Positions 52,634 to 63,631 of a stretch of 64,000 nucleotides of DNA are shown in pieces. The number at the start of each line of letters is the position of its first letter. Positions within the stretch are counted from its first letter, which is position 1. The stretch is from positions 3,162,001 to 3,226,000 of the forward strand of contig NZ_CP040128.1 of NCBI RefSeq assembly GCF_007874125.1. The letters run 5' to 3'. The notes below the pieces were generated by a model. It made no database searches, was not told the origin of the DNA, and saw nothing but the letters and a program-made list of their open reading frames with translations. This DNA comes from Noviherbaspirillum sp. UKPF54. GTDB taxonomy: Bacteria; Pseudomonadota; Gammaproteobacteria; Burkholderiales; Burkholderiaceae_D. The translations under genes were made by a program, and so were the position numbers.

Positions 52634-55600
52634 CTACGCCGCATGCTGCGAGCCCGGCGCAGCCGATTTCGGCGCATCGAATTCCTTCAGCAGCGACGCC
52701 TCCTTCTCCTTCGCCGCCTTCAGATTCCTTTCCTTCACATGACCGAAGCCGCGTATGTCTTCCGGAATGGAAGCAAGCGCGACCGCCTTGCCCAGATTGT
52801 CGGCACCGAGCTTCGGCAATAGCGCGCCGACCGTTTCCCGGTACTGCCCGATCAGCGCACGCTCGGTCTTGCGCTCGGCGGTATGGCCGAAGAGGTCGAA
52901 CGCCGTGCCGCGCAAGAACTTGAACTTCGCCAGCACGCCGAACGCCTTCATCATCCACGGGCCGAATTCCTGCTTGACCAGGTGCCCTTCGGCGTCGCGC
53001 TTGGCGAACAGCGGGGGCGCGAGGTGGAACTTGAGCTTGTAGTCGCCTTCGAACATGCCGGCGATCTTGGCCTGGAACGCGGAGTCGGCATACAGGCGCG
53101 CCACCTCGTACTCGTCCTTGTAGGCCATCAGCTTGAACAGGTTGCGCGCCACCGCTTCGGTCAGGCGCAGCGGCTTGCCGCCGGCCACATCGCGCTCGGC
53201 GGTGCGCACTTTTTCAACGAAGTCGCGGTACTGCTGTGCATAGGCGGCGTCCTGGTACTGCGCGAGGAATTCAACGCGGGTGTCGATCACCTGCTCAAGC
53301 GACGGCGCGCGCTTGAATTCGACCACCTGGGCGATCCCCTGTGCCGCCGGGTCGTTCAGCTTCGCCAGGCGTTCCACTGCCGTCCAGTCATGCGCCGCGT
53401 TGCGGCCCCAGACGAAAGCCTGCTTGTTGAAATCGACCGATACGCCGTTCAGTTCGATCGCCCTGATCAGCGCTGCTTCCGACAGCGGCACCCAGCCTTT
53501 TTGCCAGACGTAGCCGAGCATGAACATGTTGCTGGCGATTGCGTCGCCCATCAATGCGGTGGCGACGCGGCCGGCATCGACGAAATCGACGCGATCGCTG
53601 CCGCAGGCATTGCGGATGTCGTTTTCGGCGGCCGCGCCCGGGAATTGCCAGTTCGGGTTCTTCACGAACGCGGCGGTGGGCGAGCCGGTGGTATTGACCG
53701 CCGCATGCGTGCGGCCCTCGCCCATGCGCGACAGCGCGTCGCGGCTGCCGGTGACGATCGCGTCGCAGCCGATCACCAGATCGGCCGCGCCGGTCCCGAC
53801 GCGGGTCGAATAGATATCCTCCGGGCGGTCGGCCAGCCGCACATGCGACATCACCGCCCCGCCCTTCTGCGCCAGGCCGGTCATGTCGAGCACCGAGCAG
53901 CCCTTGCCTTCGACGTGCGCGGCCATCGCCAGGATCTGGCCGACCGTCACCACGCCGGTACCGCCCACGCCCGTGACCAGGATGCCGAACGGCTGCGCGG
54001 TGGACGGCAGCGCCGGCTGCGGCAGGTTACTGCCCTGCAGGATGGGCAGCTTCTTGGCGCCGGCGTCGTCGCTGACGGCGGCCTTCTTCGGCTTCTTCAG
54101 CTGACCGCCCTCGACCGTCACGAAGCTCGGACAGAAGCCCTTCACGCAGGAGAAATCCTTGTTGCAGCTCGACTGGTTGATCTGGCGCTTGCGGCCGAAC
54201 TCCGTTTCCAGCGGCTCGACCGACAGGCAGTTCGACTGCACGCTGCAGTCGCCGCAGCCTTCGCACACGGCTTCATTGATCACCGCGCGCTTGGCCGGGT
54301 CGGGATATTCGCCTTTCTTGCGGCGGCGGCGCTTTTCGGAGGCGCAGGTCTGGTCGTAGATGATGGCCGACACGCCCGGCACCTCGCGCATTTCCTTCTG
54401 CACCGCGTCGAGTTCGTCACGATGCCGGATGGTGACGCCCGGTGCCCAGTTGGTATTGGCCGGGTATTTCTCCGGATCGTCGGTGACGACCACGATCGGG
54501 GTCACGCCTTCGGCCGCGATCTGGCGCGAGATCATGGCCGGATCGAGCGGCCCGTCCACATGCTGGCCGCCGGTCATCGCCACCGCGTCGTTGTACAGGA
54601 TCTTGTAGGTCATGTTGACCTTGCCGGCGACGGCCGCGCGGATCGCCAGCAGGCCCGAGTGGAAGTAGGTGCCGTCACCGAGGTTGGCGAACACGTGCTT
54701 CTCGGTGGTGAACGGCGCATGCCCCACCCAGGTCACGCCTTCCGCGCCCATGTGCGTAAACGTCGAGGTTTGCCGGTCCATCCACAACACCATGTAGTGG
54801 CAGCCGATGCCGGCCAGCGCGCGGCTGCCTTCCGGTACCTTGGTCGAGGTGTTGTGCGGGCAGCCGGAGCAGAAGAACGGCGTGCGATCCTTGTTCGGAT
54901 CGGGCTTGGGGCTGGCAGCCTTGAGCACGTTTTCCTTCGCTTCCAGGTAGGCGATGCGCTCGCGCACGCGCTGCTCGATCGGATGCCCGGCGAAGTATTT
55001 CGAGATGCGGGTGGCGATGGCGCGCGCGATCTGCGCCGGGTTCAGCTCGTAGCTCGCGGGCAGCAGCCAGGAACCATGCCCCTCGTGGTGCGGATTGCTC
55101 CATTCGCCGGTGTCGTCGAACTTGCCGACCACGCGCGGACGCACGTCGTCGCGCCAGTTGTACAGCTCTTCCTTGAGCTGATATTCGAGGATCTGGCGCT
55201 TTTCCTCGACCACGAGGATTTCTTCCAGGCCCTGCGCGAACTGGCGCACGCCTTCGGCTTCCAGCGGCCATGTCATGCCGACCTTGTACAGGCGGATGCC
55301 GATATCCTTGGCGACTTCCTCGTCGATGCCGAGGTCGGCCAGCGCCTGGCGTGTGTCGAGGTAGGATTTGCCGGCGGTGATGATGCCGATCTTGGCGCGC
55401 GGGCTGTCCCAGACGATCTGGTTGAGCTTGTTGGCGCGCACATAGGCCAGCGCGGCGTACCACTTGTAATTGTTCATCCGCGCTTCCTGCTCCAGCACGG
55501 CGTCCGGATAGCGGATGTTCAGGCCGCCCGGCGGCAGCTCGAAATCGGTCGGCAGCACAATCTGCACGCGGTCGGGATCGAGATCCACCGACGCCCCCGA

Positions 55601-56248
55601 CTCGACGATGTCGGTGACGCACTTCATCGCCACCCACAATCCGGTGTAACGGGAAATCGCCCAGCCGTGCAGGCCGTAGTCGAGGTATTCCTGCACCGAG
55701 GAGGGATACAGCACCGGAATGCCGCAGGCTTTCAGGATGTGTTCGCTCTGGTGCGCGGTGGTGGACGATTTTGCCGCATGATCGTCGCCGGCCAGCACGA
55801 GTACACCACCATGCTTGTCCGTGCCGGCCATGTTGGCATGCTTGAAGACGTCGCCGCAGCGGTCCACGCCCGGCCCCTTGCCGTACCACATCGAAAACAC
55901 GCCGTCGTATTTCGCGCCCGGGAAGAGATTCACCTGCTGCGTGCCCCAGACGGTAGTCGCGGCCAGGTCTTCGTTCATGCCGGGATGGAATTTGACGTGA
56001 TGCGCTTCGAGATGCTTCTTCGCCTTCATCGCGGTCATGTCGACGCTGCCCAAGGGGGAACCGCGATAGCCGGTGATGTAGCCGGCGGTGTTCAGGCCGG
56101 CCTTCACGTCGCGCTGACGTTGCATGATCGCCAGGCGGATCAATGCCTGGGTGCCGGTGATGAAGGCGCGGCCGCGCTCCAGCGTGTACTTGTCGTCCAG
56201 GGTAATCGCGTCCAGCATCGGGCGGTTGGGGTCGAAAGGCATGTTCAT
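52634..56248 (-). CDS. Indolepyruvate ferredoxin oxidoreductase (fused alpha/beta)
   Basis: This 1204-residue enzyme oxidatively decarboxylates arylpyruvates to aryl-CoA with reduction of ferredoxin. The N-terminal half is IorA-like (GYRGSPLGSVDM near 59-70; thiamine diphosphate motif NLGDGTYFHSGLLAI near 516-530). A [4Fe-4S] ferredoxin-like segment follows (CEGCGDCSVQSNC near 660-672), and the C-terminal third is IorB-like (GILVTGVGGTGVVTVGQIL near 745-763). Such single-chain forms are typical in proteobacteria. It lies beside a divergent LysR gene and near phhA-hpd, fitting aromatic amino-acid catabolism. Confidence 0.94.
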   Translation of the reverse strand: MNMPFDPNRPMLDAITLDDKYTLERGRAFITGTQALIRLAIMQRQRDVKAGLNTAGYITGYRGSPLGSVDMTAMKAKKHLEAHHVKFHPGMNEDLAATTVWGTQQVNLFPGAKYDGVFSMWYGKGPGVDRCGDVFKHANMAGTDKHGGVLVLAGDDHAAKSSTTAHQSEHILKACGIPVLYPSSVQEYLDYGLHGWAISRYTGLWVAMKCVTDIVESGASVDLDPDRVQIVLPTDFELPPGGLNIRYPDAVLEQEARMNNYKWYAALAYVRANKLNQIVWDSPRAKIGIITAGKSYLDTRQALADLGIDEEVAKDIGIRLYKVGMTWPLEAEGVRQFAQGLEEILVVEEKRQILEYQLKEELYNWRDDVRPRVVGKFDDTGEWSNPHHEGHGSWLLPASYELNPAQIARAIATRISKYFAGHPIEQRVRERIAYLEAKENVLKAASPKPDPNKDRTPFFCSGCPHNTSTKVPEGSRALAGIGCHYMVLWMDRQTSTFTHMGAEGVTWVGHAPFTTEKHVFANLGDGTYFHSGLLAIRAAVAGKVNMTYKILYNDAVAMTGGQHVDGPLDPAMISRQIAAEGVTPIVVVTDDPEKYPANTNWAPGVTIRHRDELDAVQKEMREVPGVSAIIYDQTCASEKRRRRKKGEYPDPAKRAVINEAVCEGCGDCSVQSNCLSVEPLETEFGRKRQINQSSCNKDFSCVKGFCPSFVTVEGGQLKKPKKAAVSDDAGAKKLPILQGSNLPQPALPSTAQPFGILVTGVGGTGVVTVGQILAMAAHVEGKGCSVLDMTGLAQKGGAVMSHVRLADRPEDIYSTRVGTGAADLVIGCDAIVTGSRDALSRMGEGRTHAAVNTTGSPTAAFVKNPNWQFPGAAAENDIRNACGSDRVDFVDAGRVATALMGDAIASNMFMLGYVWQKGWVPLSEAALIRAIELNGVSVDFNKQAFVWGRNAAHDWTAVERLAKLNDPAAQGIAQVVEFKRAPSLEQVIDTRVEFLAQYQDAAYAQQYRDFVEKVRTAERDVAGGKPLRLTEAVARNLFKLMAYKDEYEVARLYADSAFQAKIAGMFEGDYKLKFHLAPPLFAKRDAEGHLVKQEFGPWMMKAFGVLAKFKFLRGTAFDLFGHTAERKTERALIGQYRETVGALLPKLGADNLGKAVALASIPEDIRGFGHVKERNLKAAKEKEASLLKEFDAPKSAAPGSQHAA

Positions 56249-56350
56249 GCGCGGTGTCTCCGTAGTTTTAATGTGCCGACGCCCGCAGTATAGTCAGCGG
56301 GGAAGGTATCGTAAAATTATGAATAATCATTGCAGGTATTAATAAAACAC

Positions 56351-57256
56351 ATGTCTGATAATGTTTCCCTGAGACAGCTGCGTTATTTCGTGGCGGCCGC
56401 CAAGGCGGGCCAGTTTTCGATGGCGGCGCGGGACGAACATGTGTCGCAATCGACTATTACCAACGCCGTGCTGGCGCTGGAGGACGAGCTCGGGATCAAG
56501 CTGTTCGACCGCCTGGCGCAGGGCGTGGCGCTGACCGCCGAAGGGCAGGATTTTTTCCATCATGCCTGCCATATCCTGGACTCGGTCCATGATGCAATCC
56601 ATAAACCGCGCTTCCGAAAAGGCAATCTGCGCGGCAGCGTCCGGGTCGCCGCCTCCTATACGGTGCTCGGATACTTCCTTCCCGAACTGCTGGCGCGCTT
56701 CCGGGCCAGCTATCCCGATGTGGAAATCGACCTGCGCGACACCGACCGGCCAGGCATCGAAAGCGCCGTGCTGGCGCAGGAAGTCGATGTCGGCGTCGCG
56801 GTCGTGTCCAATGTGCAGAAACTGCAACGTTTTTCCCATGCGGTGCTGGTACGTTCGCGCCGGCAGCTTTGGGTGGCGCCGACGCATCCGCTGGCGCAGA
56901 TTCCCGCCCCTTCGCTGGCCGACATCGCCGAGCATCCCTATATCCTGGTGACGGCCGACGAAGCGGAATCGTCCACCATGGCGTACTGGTCGGCCCGCAA
57001 ACAGACGCCGCGCGTGGTGTTCAAAACCTCGTCGATCGAAGCGGTCCGTGGACTGGTCGCGCATGGCTTCGGCATTACGGTGTTATCGGACTTGGTGTTC
57101 CGGCCCTGGTCGCTGGAGGGCAAGCGCATCGAAGCGCGCCCCATCCTGGACGCAGTGCCGCATATGGAGGTCGGCGTCCTCTGGCATCCGGCAACACCGC
57201 TGAGCACGCCGGCAGAGGCATTCCTGCAGTTCCTGTTGCATGCCTATGGCAGCTAG
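56351..57256 (+). CDS. LysR-family transcriptional regulator
   Basis: This 301-residue LysR protein has an N-terminal winged helix (LRQLRYFVAAAKAGQFSMAA at 8-27; HVSQSTITNAVLALEDELG near 31-49) and an effector-binding domain containing RFRASYPDVEIDLRDTD. ATG 56351 is preferred; a TTG start at 56330 adds seven residues. It is divergent from the indolepyruvate oxidoreductase gene across 102 bases, so it probably controls that gene and itself. The effector is unknown, perhaps an aryl-pyruvate. Confidence 0.9.
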   Translation: MSDNVSLRQLRYFVAAAKAGQFSMAARDEHVSQSTITNAVLALEDELGIKLFDRLAQGVALTAEGQDFFHHACHILDSVHDAIHKPRFRKGNLRGSVRVAASYTVLGYFLPELLARFRASYPDVEIDLRDTDRPGIESAVLAQEVDVGVAVVSNVQKLQRFSHAVLVRSRRQLWVAPTHPLAQIPAPSLADIAEHPYILVTADEAESSTMAYWSARKQTPRVVFKTSSIEAVRGLVAHGFGITVLSDLVFRPWSLEGKRIEARPILDAVPHMEVGVLWHPATPLSTPAEAFLQFLLHAYGS

Positions 57257-57589
57257 CGCTCGGCCCGTCGCCGGATTGCGCGAATTTGTCGTAAGGGAAA
57301 AGATTTTCCGGCAGCGAGTGCCGCTTGGAACCGGGGAGCGTATTCATATTGTCTCCAAGCCAAAAATCGTGTCTTTGGGCGCGATGATTGCGCATTGAAC
57401 GCTCAGGCCTTGTGGGCCGCGCGTTTCTTCTTTGGATATTTTGACATTAGCACAGCCCTATCCCATGCTCAATGCATATTGCAGCATTCGCCTTGCGGTA
57501 ACAGCTGTAACAACTGGTAAATGCTTTATGGAAACATCCTGTCCTGCTCTTACAGTCAATTAAGGAAAGAAATTTATTGGGAGCACATC
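57257..57589. other. Intergenic stretch with one very short possible ORF
   Basis: This gap of 333 bases lies between the LysR gene and the EF-hand gene. On the minus strand at 57403-57447 there is a 14-codon frame, MSKYPKKKRAAHKA, with an AGGG site eight bases upstream; its highly basic content is unusual, but no supporting conservation can be seen from one genome. The right end holds the promoter region of the EF-hand gene. No other feature is supported. Confidence 0.35.
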
Positions 57590-57889
57590 ATGATGAAAGT
57601 CGTAGCCATTTGCGCGCTCATCGGTGCCTTGTTCGGCAGCGGCCTTGCCTATACCCAAGTCGTTCCAGGCAATGAAAGCCGGCCGGTGCGCGCAAAATAT
57701 CTGGCGAAATTCGATGCGCAATTCAGCTCCGCCGACAAGGACGGCGACGGCGCCCTGACCAAGGCCGAAGCGCAGAACGCGGGCATGGGCCGCGTGGTCG
57801 AGAATTTCGACCGCCTCGACGCCAACAAGGATGGCAAGCTCACGCGCGACGAAATCCGCGCCATGATACGCAGCCGCGTCTCTAGCTGA
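57590..57889 (+). CDS. Periplasmic EF-hand calcium-binding protein
   Basis: This 99-residue protein has a signal peptide (VVAICALIGALFGSGLAYT) and two canonical EF-hand loops: DKDGDGALTKAE near residues 49-60 and DANKDGKLTRDE near 79-90, each with acidic residues at positions 1, 3, 5 and 12. It would bind calcium in the periplasm; its partner is unknown. ATG 57590 (or 57593) follows the hydrophobic start of the signal peptide. Its 3' end overlaps that of phhA by eight bases on the opposite strand. Confidence 0.85.
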   Translation: MMKVVAICALIGALFGSGLAYTQVVPGNESRPVRAKYLAKFDAQFSSADKDGDGALTKAEAQNAGMGRVVENFDRLDANKDGKLTRDEIRAMIRSRVSS

Positions 57890-58784
57890 CCATCTCCTCC
57901 GGACACGCATTGGGCCGCAGGTTCGCTTCGCCCGGCAGCAGACTGTCGGCCGGCAAGGATTCCATCGTCTTCAAGCGCGCGTACACCGGCGCGAAATCCG
58001 GCTCGGTGGCCGCGAACAGGTGCTCGAAGTCGCGGATCACGAAATAGGTTTCCTGATACGAGTCGATCTTGTACCTGGTGCGCATGACGCGCTCGGCGTC
58101 GAGCAGGATGCGCCGCGGTTTCGGGCTGGTCAGGCAGTACCCGATCTCGCCGCCGGACGACAGGATGCCGGCGCCGTAAGCGCGCAAGCCCTGTTCGCCC
58201 TGGATCAGACCGAACTCCACGGTGTACCAGTACAGCCGCGCCAGGTAAGTCAATGCATCCAGCTTGAGTGCCTTCAGCCCGCCCCTGCCGTACTCCTGCA
58301 AGTGATCCGCGAAAATCGGGTTGAACAGGAGCGGCACATGCCCGAAGAAGTCGTGGAACACGTCCGGCTCGACGATGTAATCGAACTCGTGCGGCGCGCG
58401 CAGCCAGACCGTGACGGGAAAGCGGCGCGCGGCGAGGTGCTCGAAAAAGGTCAGGTCTGGGATCAGCCCCGGCACTGCGACCAGCTGCCAGCGGGTCGCC
58501 TTGTAGAGCGCGTCCGACGCGCGTTCGAACTGCGGGATGGCGTCGGCCGCATCGAGCCTGGCCAGCGCATCGATGAACTCATCGCAGGCGCGCCCCGGAA
58601 CCAGTTTCGCCTGGCGCTGGTACAGGCGGCGCCACAGCGCGTGCTGCTCTGGCGTGTAAGCGCCCCAGTCCTGCCGCACGACGTAGCGTTCGTCGGCCGG
58701 GCTGTAATCGCCGCGCAGTTTTCCGCCGTCGGATTTTTCTTCCAGTGTCTTGAAAAAGTCGGCATGCTCGACCGTGGTGTTCAT
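57882..58784 (-). CDS. phhA: Phenylalanine 4-monooxygenase
   Basis: This 300-residue pterin-dependent enzyme hydroxylates phenylalanine to tyrosine. The iron ligands are visible in HDFFGH near residue 139 and Glu in the following NPIFADHLQEYGRGG stretch. ATG 58784 is fixed by a strong AGGAGAG ribosome site; the frame is open further upstream through hpd but that is not phhA sequence. It follows hpd by 11 bases and completes Phe to homogentisate with a transaminase made elsewhere. Confidence 0.96.
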   Translation of the reverse strand: MNTTVEHADFFKTLEEKSDGGKLRGDYSPADERYVVRQDWGAYTPEQHALWRRLYQRQAKLVPGRACDEFIDALARLDAADAIPQFERASDALYKATRWQLVAVPGLIPDLTFFEHLAARRFPVTVWLRAPHEFDYIVEPDVFHDFFGHVPLLFNPIFADHLQEYGRGGLKALKLDALTYLARLYWYTVEFGLIQGEQGLRAYGAGILSSGGEIGYCLTSPKPRRILLDAERVMRTRYKIDSYQETYFVIRDFEHLFAATEPDFAPVYARLKTMESLPADSLLPGEANLRPNACPEEMVS

Positions 58785-58795
58785 GTCGTGCTCTC

Positions 58796-59920
<1,125 letters not shown>

Positions 59921-60055
59921 GCTTGTCTCCTGTTTTTTATATAAAAAGCTCAGTACAGTATAGACAAGGCGCCAAGGCATTAAATTGCGAATGCTGCCCG
60001 CTGTTCGCCGATTTGAGCAATAATGTATTTCACATACACTTTCGCGTGGATGATT

Positions 60056-60547
60056 ATGCCAAGACCGGAACTCGACAAAACCGACCGGAAGATTCTTTCG
60101 ATCCTGCAATCGAATGGACGGCTGAGCAACCAGGAAGTGGCCGAGCGCGTCAACCTGTCGCCCTCGCCCTGCCTGCGCCGCATCCGGAACCTGGAAGAAT
60201 CGGGCGTGATCCGCCAGTACGTGGCACTGCTCGACCCGGACAAGATCGGGCTCGGGCTGCTCGCCTACGTCAACGTGCGGCTGGAAAAGCACAGCGACAC
60301 GCCGCCCGGCGGAGCCCGTTCGCCGCGCTCCGATTTCGCCGCGTCGGTCGAACACTGGCCGGAAGTGGTGGCCTGCTACGCGATGACCGGTGAAATGGAT
60401 TACCTGCTGCGCGTGCACGTGGAAGACATGGAGCACTTCTCGCATTTCATGATGGAGACGCTGCTCAAGCACCCGGCCGTGCTGGATGTGAAGTCGAGCT
60501 TCGCGCTGCAGCGCATCAAGGACACGACCGCGTTGCCGCTGGTCTGA
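60056..60547 (+). CDS. Lrp/AsnC-family regulator
   Basis: This 163-residue regulator has an N-terminal HTH (LDKTDRKILSILQSNGRLSN at 5-24; ERVNLSPSPCLRRIRNLEE near 30-48) and a C-terminal RAM ligand-binding domain (VVACYAMTGEMDYLLRVHV near 108-126). It contains an insertion rich in Pro/Gly/Ser before the RAM strand. It is divergent from hpd-phhA across a 135-base gap and is the likely regulator of that operon, perhaps sensing Phe or Tyr. ATG 60056 or 60050 can start it. Confidence 0.9.
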   Translation: MPRPELDKTDRKILSILQSNGRLSNQEVAERVNLSPSPCLRRIRNLEESGVIRQYVALLDPDKIGLGLLAYVNVRLEKHSDTPPGGARSPRSDFAASVEHWPEVVACYAMTGEMDYLLRVHVEDMEHFSHFMMETLLKHPAVLDVKSSFALQRIKDTTALPLV

Positions 60548-62684
60548 GCGCAATCCAGCGGCACAGGTCGTGCGGAGAAAGCGGACGGCTGAAATAAAAA
60601 CCCTGGCCCACGTCGCATTGCTGCGCGCGCAGGAAGTCGAGCTGGTGCGGATGTTCGATGCCTTCGGCTACTACGGTCAGATGCAACGCCCGGCCGATAT
60701 GGATGACGGCCGACGCCAGTTCGCGATCGTCCTGCCGCTCGTCGAGATGGCACACGAAGCTTTGGTCCAGCTTCAGTTCCTGCACCGGGAAGCGCTTCAG
60801 ATAGCCCAGGCTGGAGTACCCGGTCCCGAAGTCGTCGATGGCGAGCTTGACCCCGATGGCACTCAGCTTGGAGAGCGTGTCGCGCACCCGCTCGTTATCG
60901 TCGAGCACGCTGCTTTCCGTGATTTCGAGGATGAGCGTTGACGGCGGCAGCGCGTGCCGGCGCAAGGCGTCCTCGACCAGAGCCGGCAACTCCTTGCGTG
61001 TCAATTGCCGGGCCGAGACATTGACTTCGATTGCAGGGACCGGAACGCCGGCGGCCCGCCATTCGGCCAGCTGCCGGCAGGCTTCATCCAGCACCCACAG
61101 GCCAAGTTCGTGAATCAGGCCGGTTTCTTCCGCAACCGGGATGAAGCGGGACGGCGAAATGTCCCCCAACTGCGGATCGTACCAGCGCGCCAGCGCCTCG
61201 ACGCCGTACATCTCCCCGTCCGCCAGGGCCAGCTTGGGCTGGTAATGGAGGTTCAGGCGCCGCTGCGCCAGCGCATCGCGCAACGCATGTTCCAGCGCGG
61301 CCAGTTCCTGAATCTCCGCATTCATCTCACGGCTGAAGAAGCGATAGTTGCCGCGCCCGGCGGCCTTGGCCTGGTGCATCGCCATGTCCGCATAGCGCAG
61401 GAGGGTGTCGAAGTCGGACGCGTCGTCCGGATACATGCTGATGCCGATGCTGGCCGAGCCGGTAAAGTGCCGGGCATTCAAGGCCACCGGGCTGGCGGCG
61501 ATGCCGATCAGGCGCTGCGCCAGTTGCGAGGCCTGATGCACGTCGCACGACGGCAGCACGGCGGCGAATTCGTCGCCGCCTATCCTTGCCAGCGTATCCC
61601 CCTGTCGCACCACCTCCTCGATCCGGACTGCCATCGTCTTGAGGAACGCGTCGCCGGCGTCATGGCCTAACGCGTCGTTGACGGTCTTGAAGCGGTCGAA
61701 ATCGATCAGCAGCACCGCGACCGAGGCAGTGGCATGCGCCGCATTGGCCAGCGCCACCGCGCCGCGGTCCAGCAGCAGCCGGCGGTTGGGCAAGCCGGTC
61801 AGCGGGTCATAGAAGGCCAAGTCGTGCAGGCGCTTGTCCGCCTCGCCGCGCTCAAGCGCGATCGCTACCAGGCGGGAGCACACTTCCACCATTTGCTTGT
61901 GAAAGTCGGAAGGCTCGCGCGGCTGGCGATAATACATCGCAAACGAGCCGACCGCGCGCCCGTCGCGCGCCACGATGGGGTGCGACCAGCACGCGACGAG
62001 CCCGATCGGCAAGACCATATCGCGGTAGTTTTCCCACAGCGGGTCATGCGCGATATCGGACACTTCCACCGGCTGGTTGAAGTACAGCGCGGTACCGCAG
62101 GAGCCGGCCTTAGGCCCGATCGGCTGGCCGTCGATCGCCTCGGAATAACTTTTCGGAATGCTCGGCGCCGCGACTACGTGCACCCTGTCCTGCCCGTCCA
62201 CCAGGATGACAGAGCACAGGAGTTCGGGCGCCATGCGCTCCACCTCGATACAGAGTTGATCGAGCAGCCGCTCGATCGGCTCGCCGCGGGACAGCGATTC
62301 CAGCAGATTGTGCTGCAGCCGGAACAGGTCTTCGGTCCGCACCTGCGTCGTCACGCCCTGCAGGAAGAGCGCGAAGGCATGCGTACTGTCGCCGGCCAGG
62401 CACTGGATATGGGCTTCTGCCGCAGCGCTGCCCTCGTTGGCCATGCGGATCGTCGCATTCAAGTGCGCCGTTTTTCCGTTGACAAGGGAAGCGGCCAGCG
62501 CGCTCCATGCCCGCGGCTGCAATTCCACAATATAGTCGCCGACGGCCTTTCCCATTATCTGGCGCATCGGCGCGCCCAGCAGGCAGCCTGCCGCCTCATT
62601 GACATGCGTAATGACGCCGTGCACATCGACCCAAAGAATGGCAAGCGCATACTGCTGCGCCATCAACCAAAAGGGATCCTGCAT
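60516..62684 (-). CDS. PAS-GAF-GGDEF-EAL cyclic di-GMP protein
   Basis: This 722-residue protein has a PAS domain (about 5-120), a GAF domain (about 130-290; GPKAGSCGTALYFNQPVEVSD region), a GGDEF domain with ARIGGDEFAAVL near 374, and an EAL domain with GVEALARWYDP near 495 and IDDFGTGYSSLGYL near 617. Both catalytic motifs look intact. Its 3' end overlaps the Lrp-type gene by 32 bases on the opposite strand. ATG 62684 is chosen; upstream sequence in frame has no homology. Confidence 0.9.
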   Translation of the reverse strand: MQDPFWLMAQQYALAILWVDVHGVITHVNEAAGCLLGAPMRQIMGKAVGDYIVELQPRAWSALAASLVNGKTAHLNATIRMANEGSAAAEAHIQCLAGDSTHAFALFLQGVTTQVRTEDLFRLQHNLLESLSRGEPIERLLDQLCIEVERMAPELLCSVILVDGQDRVHVVAAPSIPKSYSEAIDGQPIGPKAGSCGTALYFNQPVEVSDIAHDPLWENYRDMVLPIGLVACWSHPIVARDGRAVGSFAMYYRQPREPSDFHKQMVEVCSRLVAIALERGEADKRLHDLAFYDPLTGLPNRRLLLDRGAVALANAAHATASVAVLLIDFDRFKTVNDALGHDAGDAFLKTMAVRIEEVVRQGDTLARIGGDEFAAVLPSCDVHQASQLAQRLIGIAASPVALNARHFTGSASIGISMYPDDASDFDTLLRYADMAMHQAKAAGRGNYRFFSREMNAEIQELAALEHALRDALAQRRLNLHYQPKLALADGEMYGVEALARWYDPQLGDISPSRFIPVAEETGLIHELGLWVLDEACRQLAEWRAAGVPVPAIEVNVSARQLTRKELPALVEDALRRHALPPSTLILEITESSVLDDNERVRDTLSKLSAIGVKLAIDDFGTGYSSLGYLKRFPVQELKLDQSFVCHLDERQDDRELASAVIHIGRALHLTVVAEGIEHPHQLDFLRAQQCDVGQGFYFSRPLSPHDLCRWIALRPAATRSCP

Positions 62685-62935
62685 TGCTGTCACCGTTTGC
62701 GGATAACGAGAATGGCAGTTGCGGCTGCAACAGTGACAGCCGCGGCCAGCTTGACCGCCCTTCTTCATATTACGCCGGATGGAACATGGGGCGTGTGCGT
62801 TTTTCGCCTCATTGCGGGCGGAAACAAAAGGAGGGGAAGAAGGAAGATGGCCCGGAATCGGGCCGGATGCGTTAGATAGCTGCGCCGGCGAGGGGCAGGA
62901 AATGCCCTGCCACCAGCCGGTTCGCCGGGATTGAT

Positions 62936-63631
62936 TTACTTGCCCTTGATTCCAGGCAGCTTGCGCAACAACTTTACCGCCGCCTTGGTGTTGGCCTTGA
63001 AGGTGTAATCGAACGTGGCGAATTGCTCCTCCACCGCTTCCTGCAAGATACTGCCGGGATTGGCCGGTGTCAGTTTCAGATAAGCGTCGGCTTCGCCATA
63101 GCCGCGCTGGATTTCCATGCCCGCCTTTTTCGCGATATGGATCATGGTCTGGTTGGACGACAGGCAATGCATGTACAGGATATCGACATCTTCATTGCGG
63201 CAATGGATTGCCGCGCGCTCGAACAGCTTGGTGCCGATCCCCAAGCCGCGCGCAGTCGCCGCCACCGATACGCCGAATTCGGCAATGCGCGCCTTCAGGG
63301 TCGCATCGCTTAACGATGGCATCGCTTCTTTTGCCGCAAACGCCAGGTGGCCGACACCCAGCAAGTCGAGGTTGCTATCATACACGCCGAATACCTTGTC
63401 GCGCGCGAAATCCAGCTTTTGCACGTAGCGCGTCACCAGTTCGTCCGGCAAAACAGTGCCAAAGCGCAACAACCGGTCGCTATCGTCGAGCGCGAGAAAA
63501 TGCATCAGCAGGCGGCGCCGGTCGCGTTCCGACAATTCCTTGACGCGGATAATGGGTTTTTCAGAAGGTTGATCGAGGCTCATTGCTACCAAAGGAGGGA
63601 AATCTGCATTCGGGGAATAGGTCGATCTCAT
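62936..63631 (-). CDS. GNAT-family N-acetyltransferase
   Basis: This 231-residue protein has the GNAT acetyl-CoA motif A (VSVAATARGLGIGTKLFERA near 117-136, with RGLGIG) after IAEFGV. The C-terminal part (about 170-231) is a helical extension. ATG 63631 is taken; ATG 63583 would remove 16 residues that look unstructured. The substrate is unknown. A gap of 251 bases (62685-62935) downstream shows no gene. Confidence 0.85.
   Translation of the reverse strand: MRSTYSPNADFPPLVAMSLDQPSEKPIIRVKELSERDRRRLLMHFLALDDSDRLLRFGTVLPDELVTRYVQKLDFARDKVFGVYDSNLDLLGVGHLAFAAKEAMPSLSDATLKARIAEFGVSVAATARGLGIGTKLFERAAIHCRNEDVDILYMHCLSSNQTMIHIAKKAGMEIQRGYGEADAYLKLTPANPGSILQEAVEEQFATFDYTFKANTKAAVKLLRKLPGIKGK

Noticed and set aside
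52883..56293. Very long plus-strand open frame (over 1100 codons) antisense to the indolepyruvate oxidoreductase
   Set aside because: GC-rich codon use on the minus strand leaves this antisense frame open; its translation is rich in Arg, His and Val with no domain or ribosome site.
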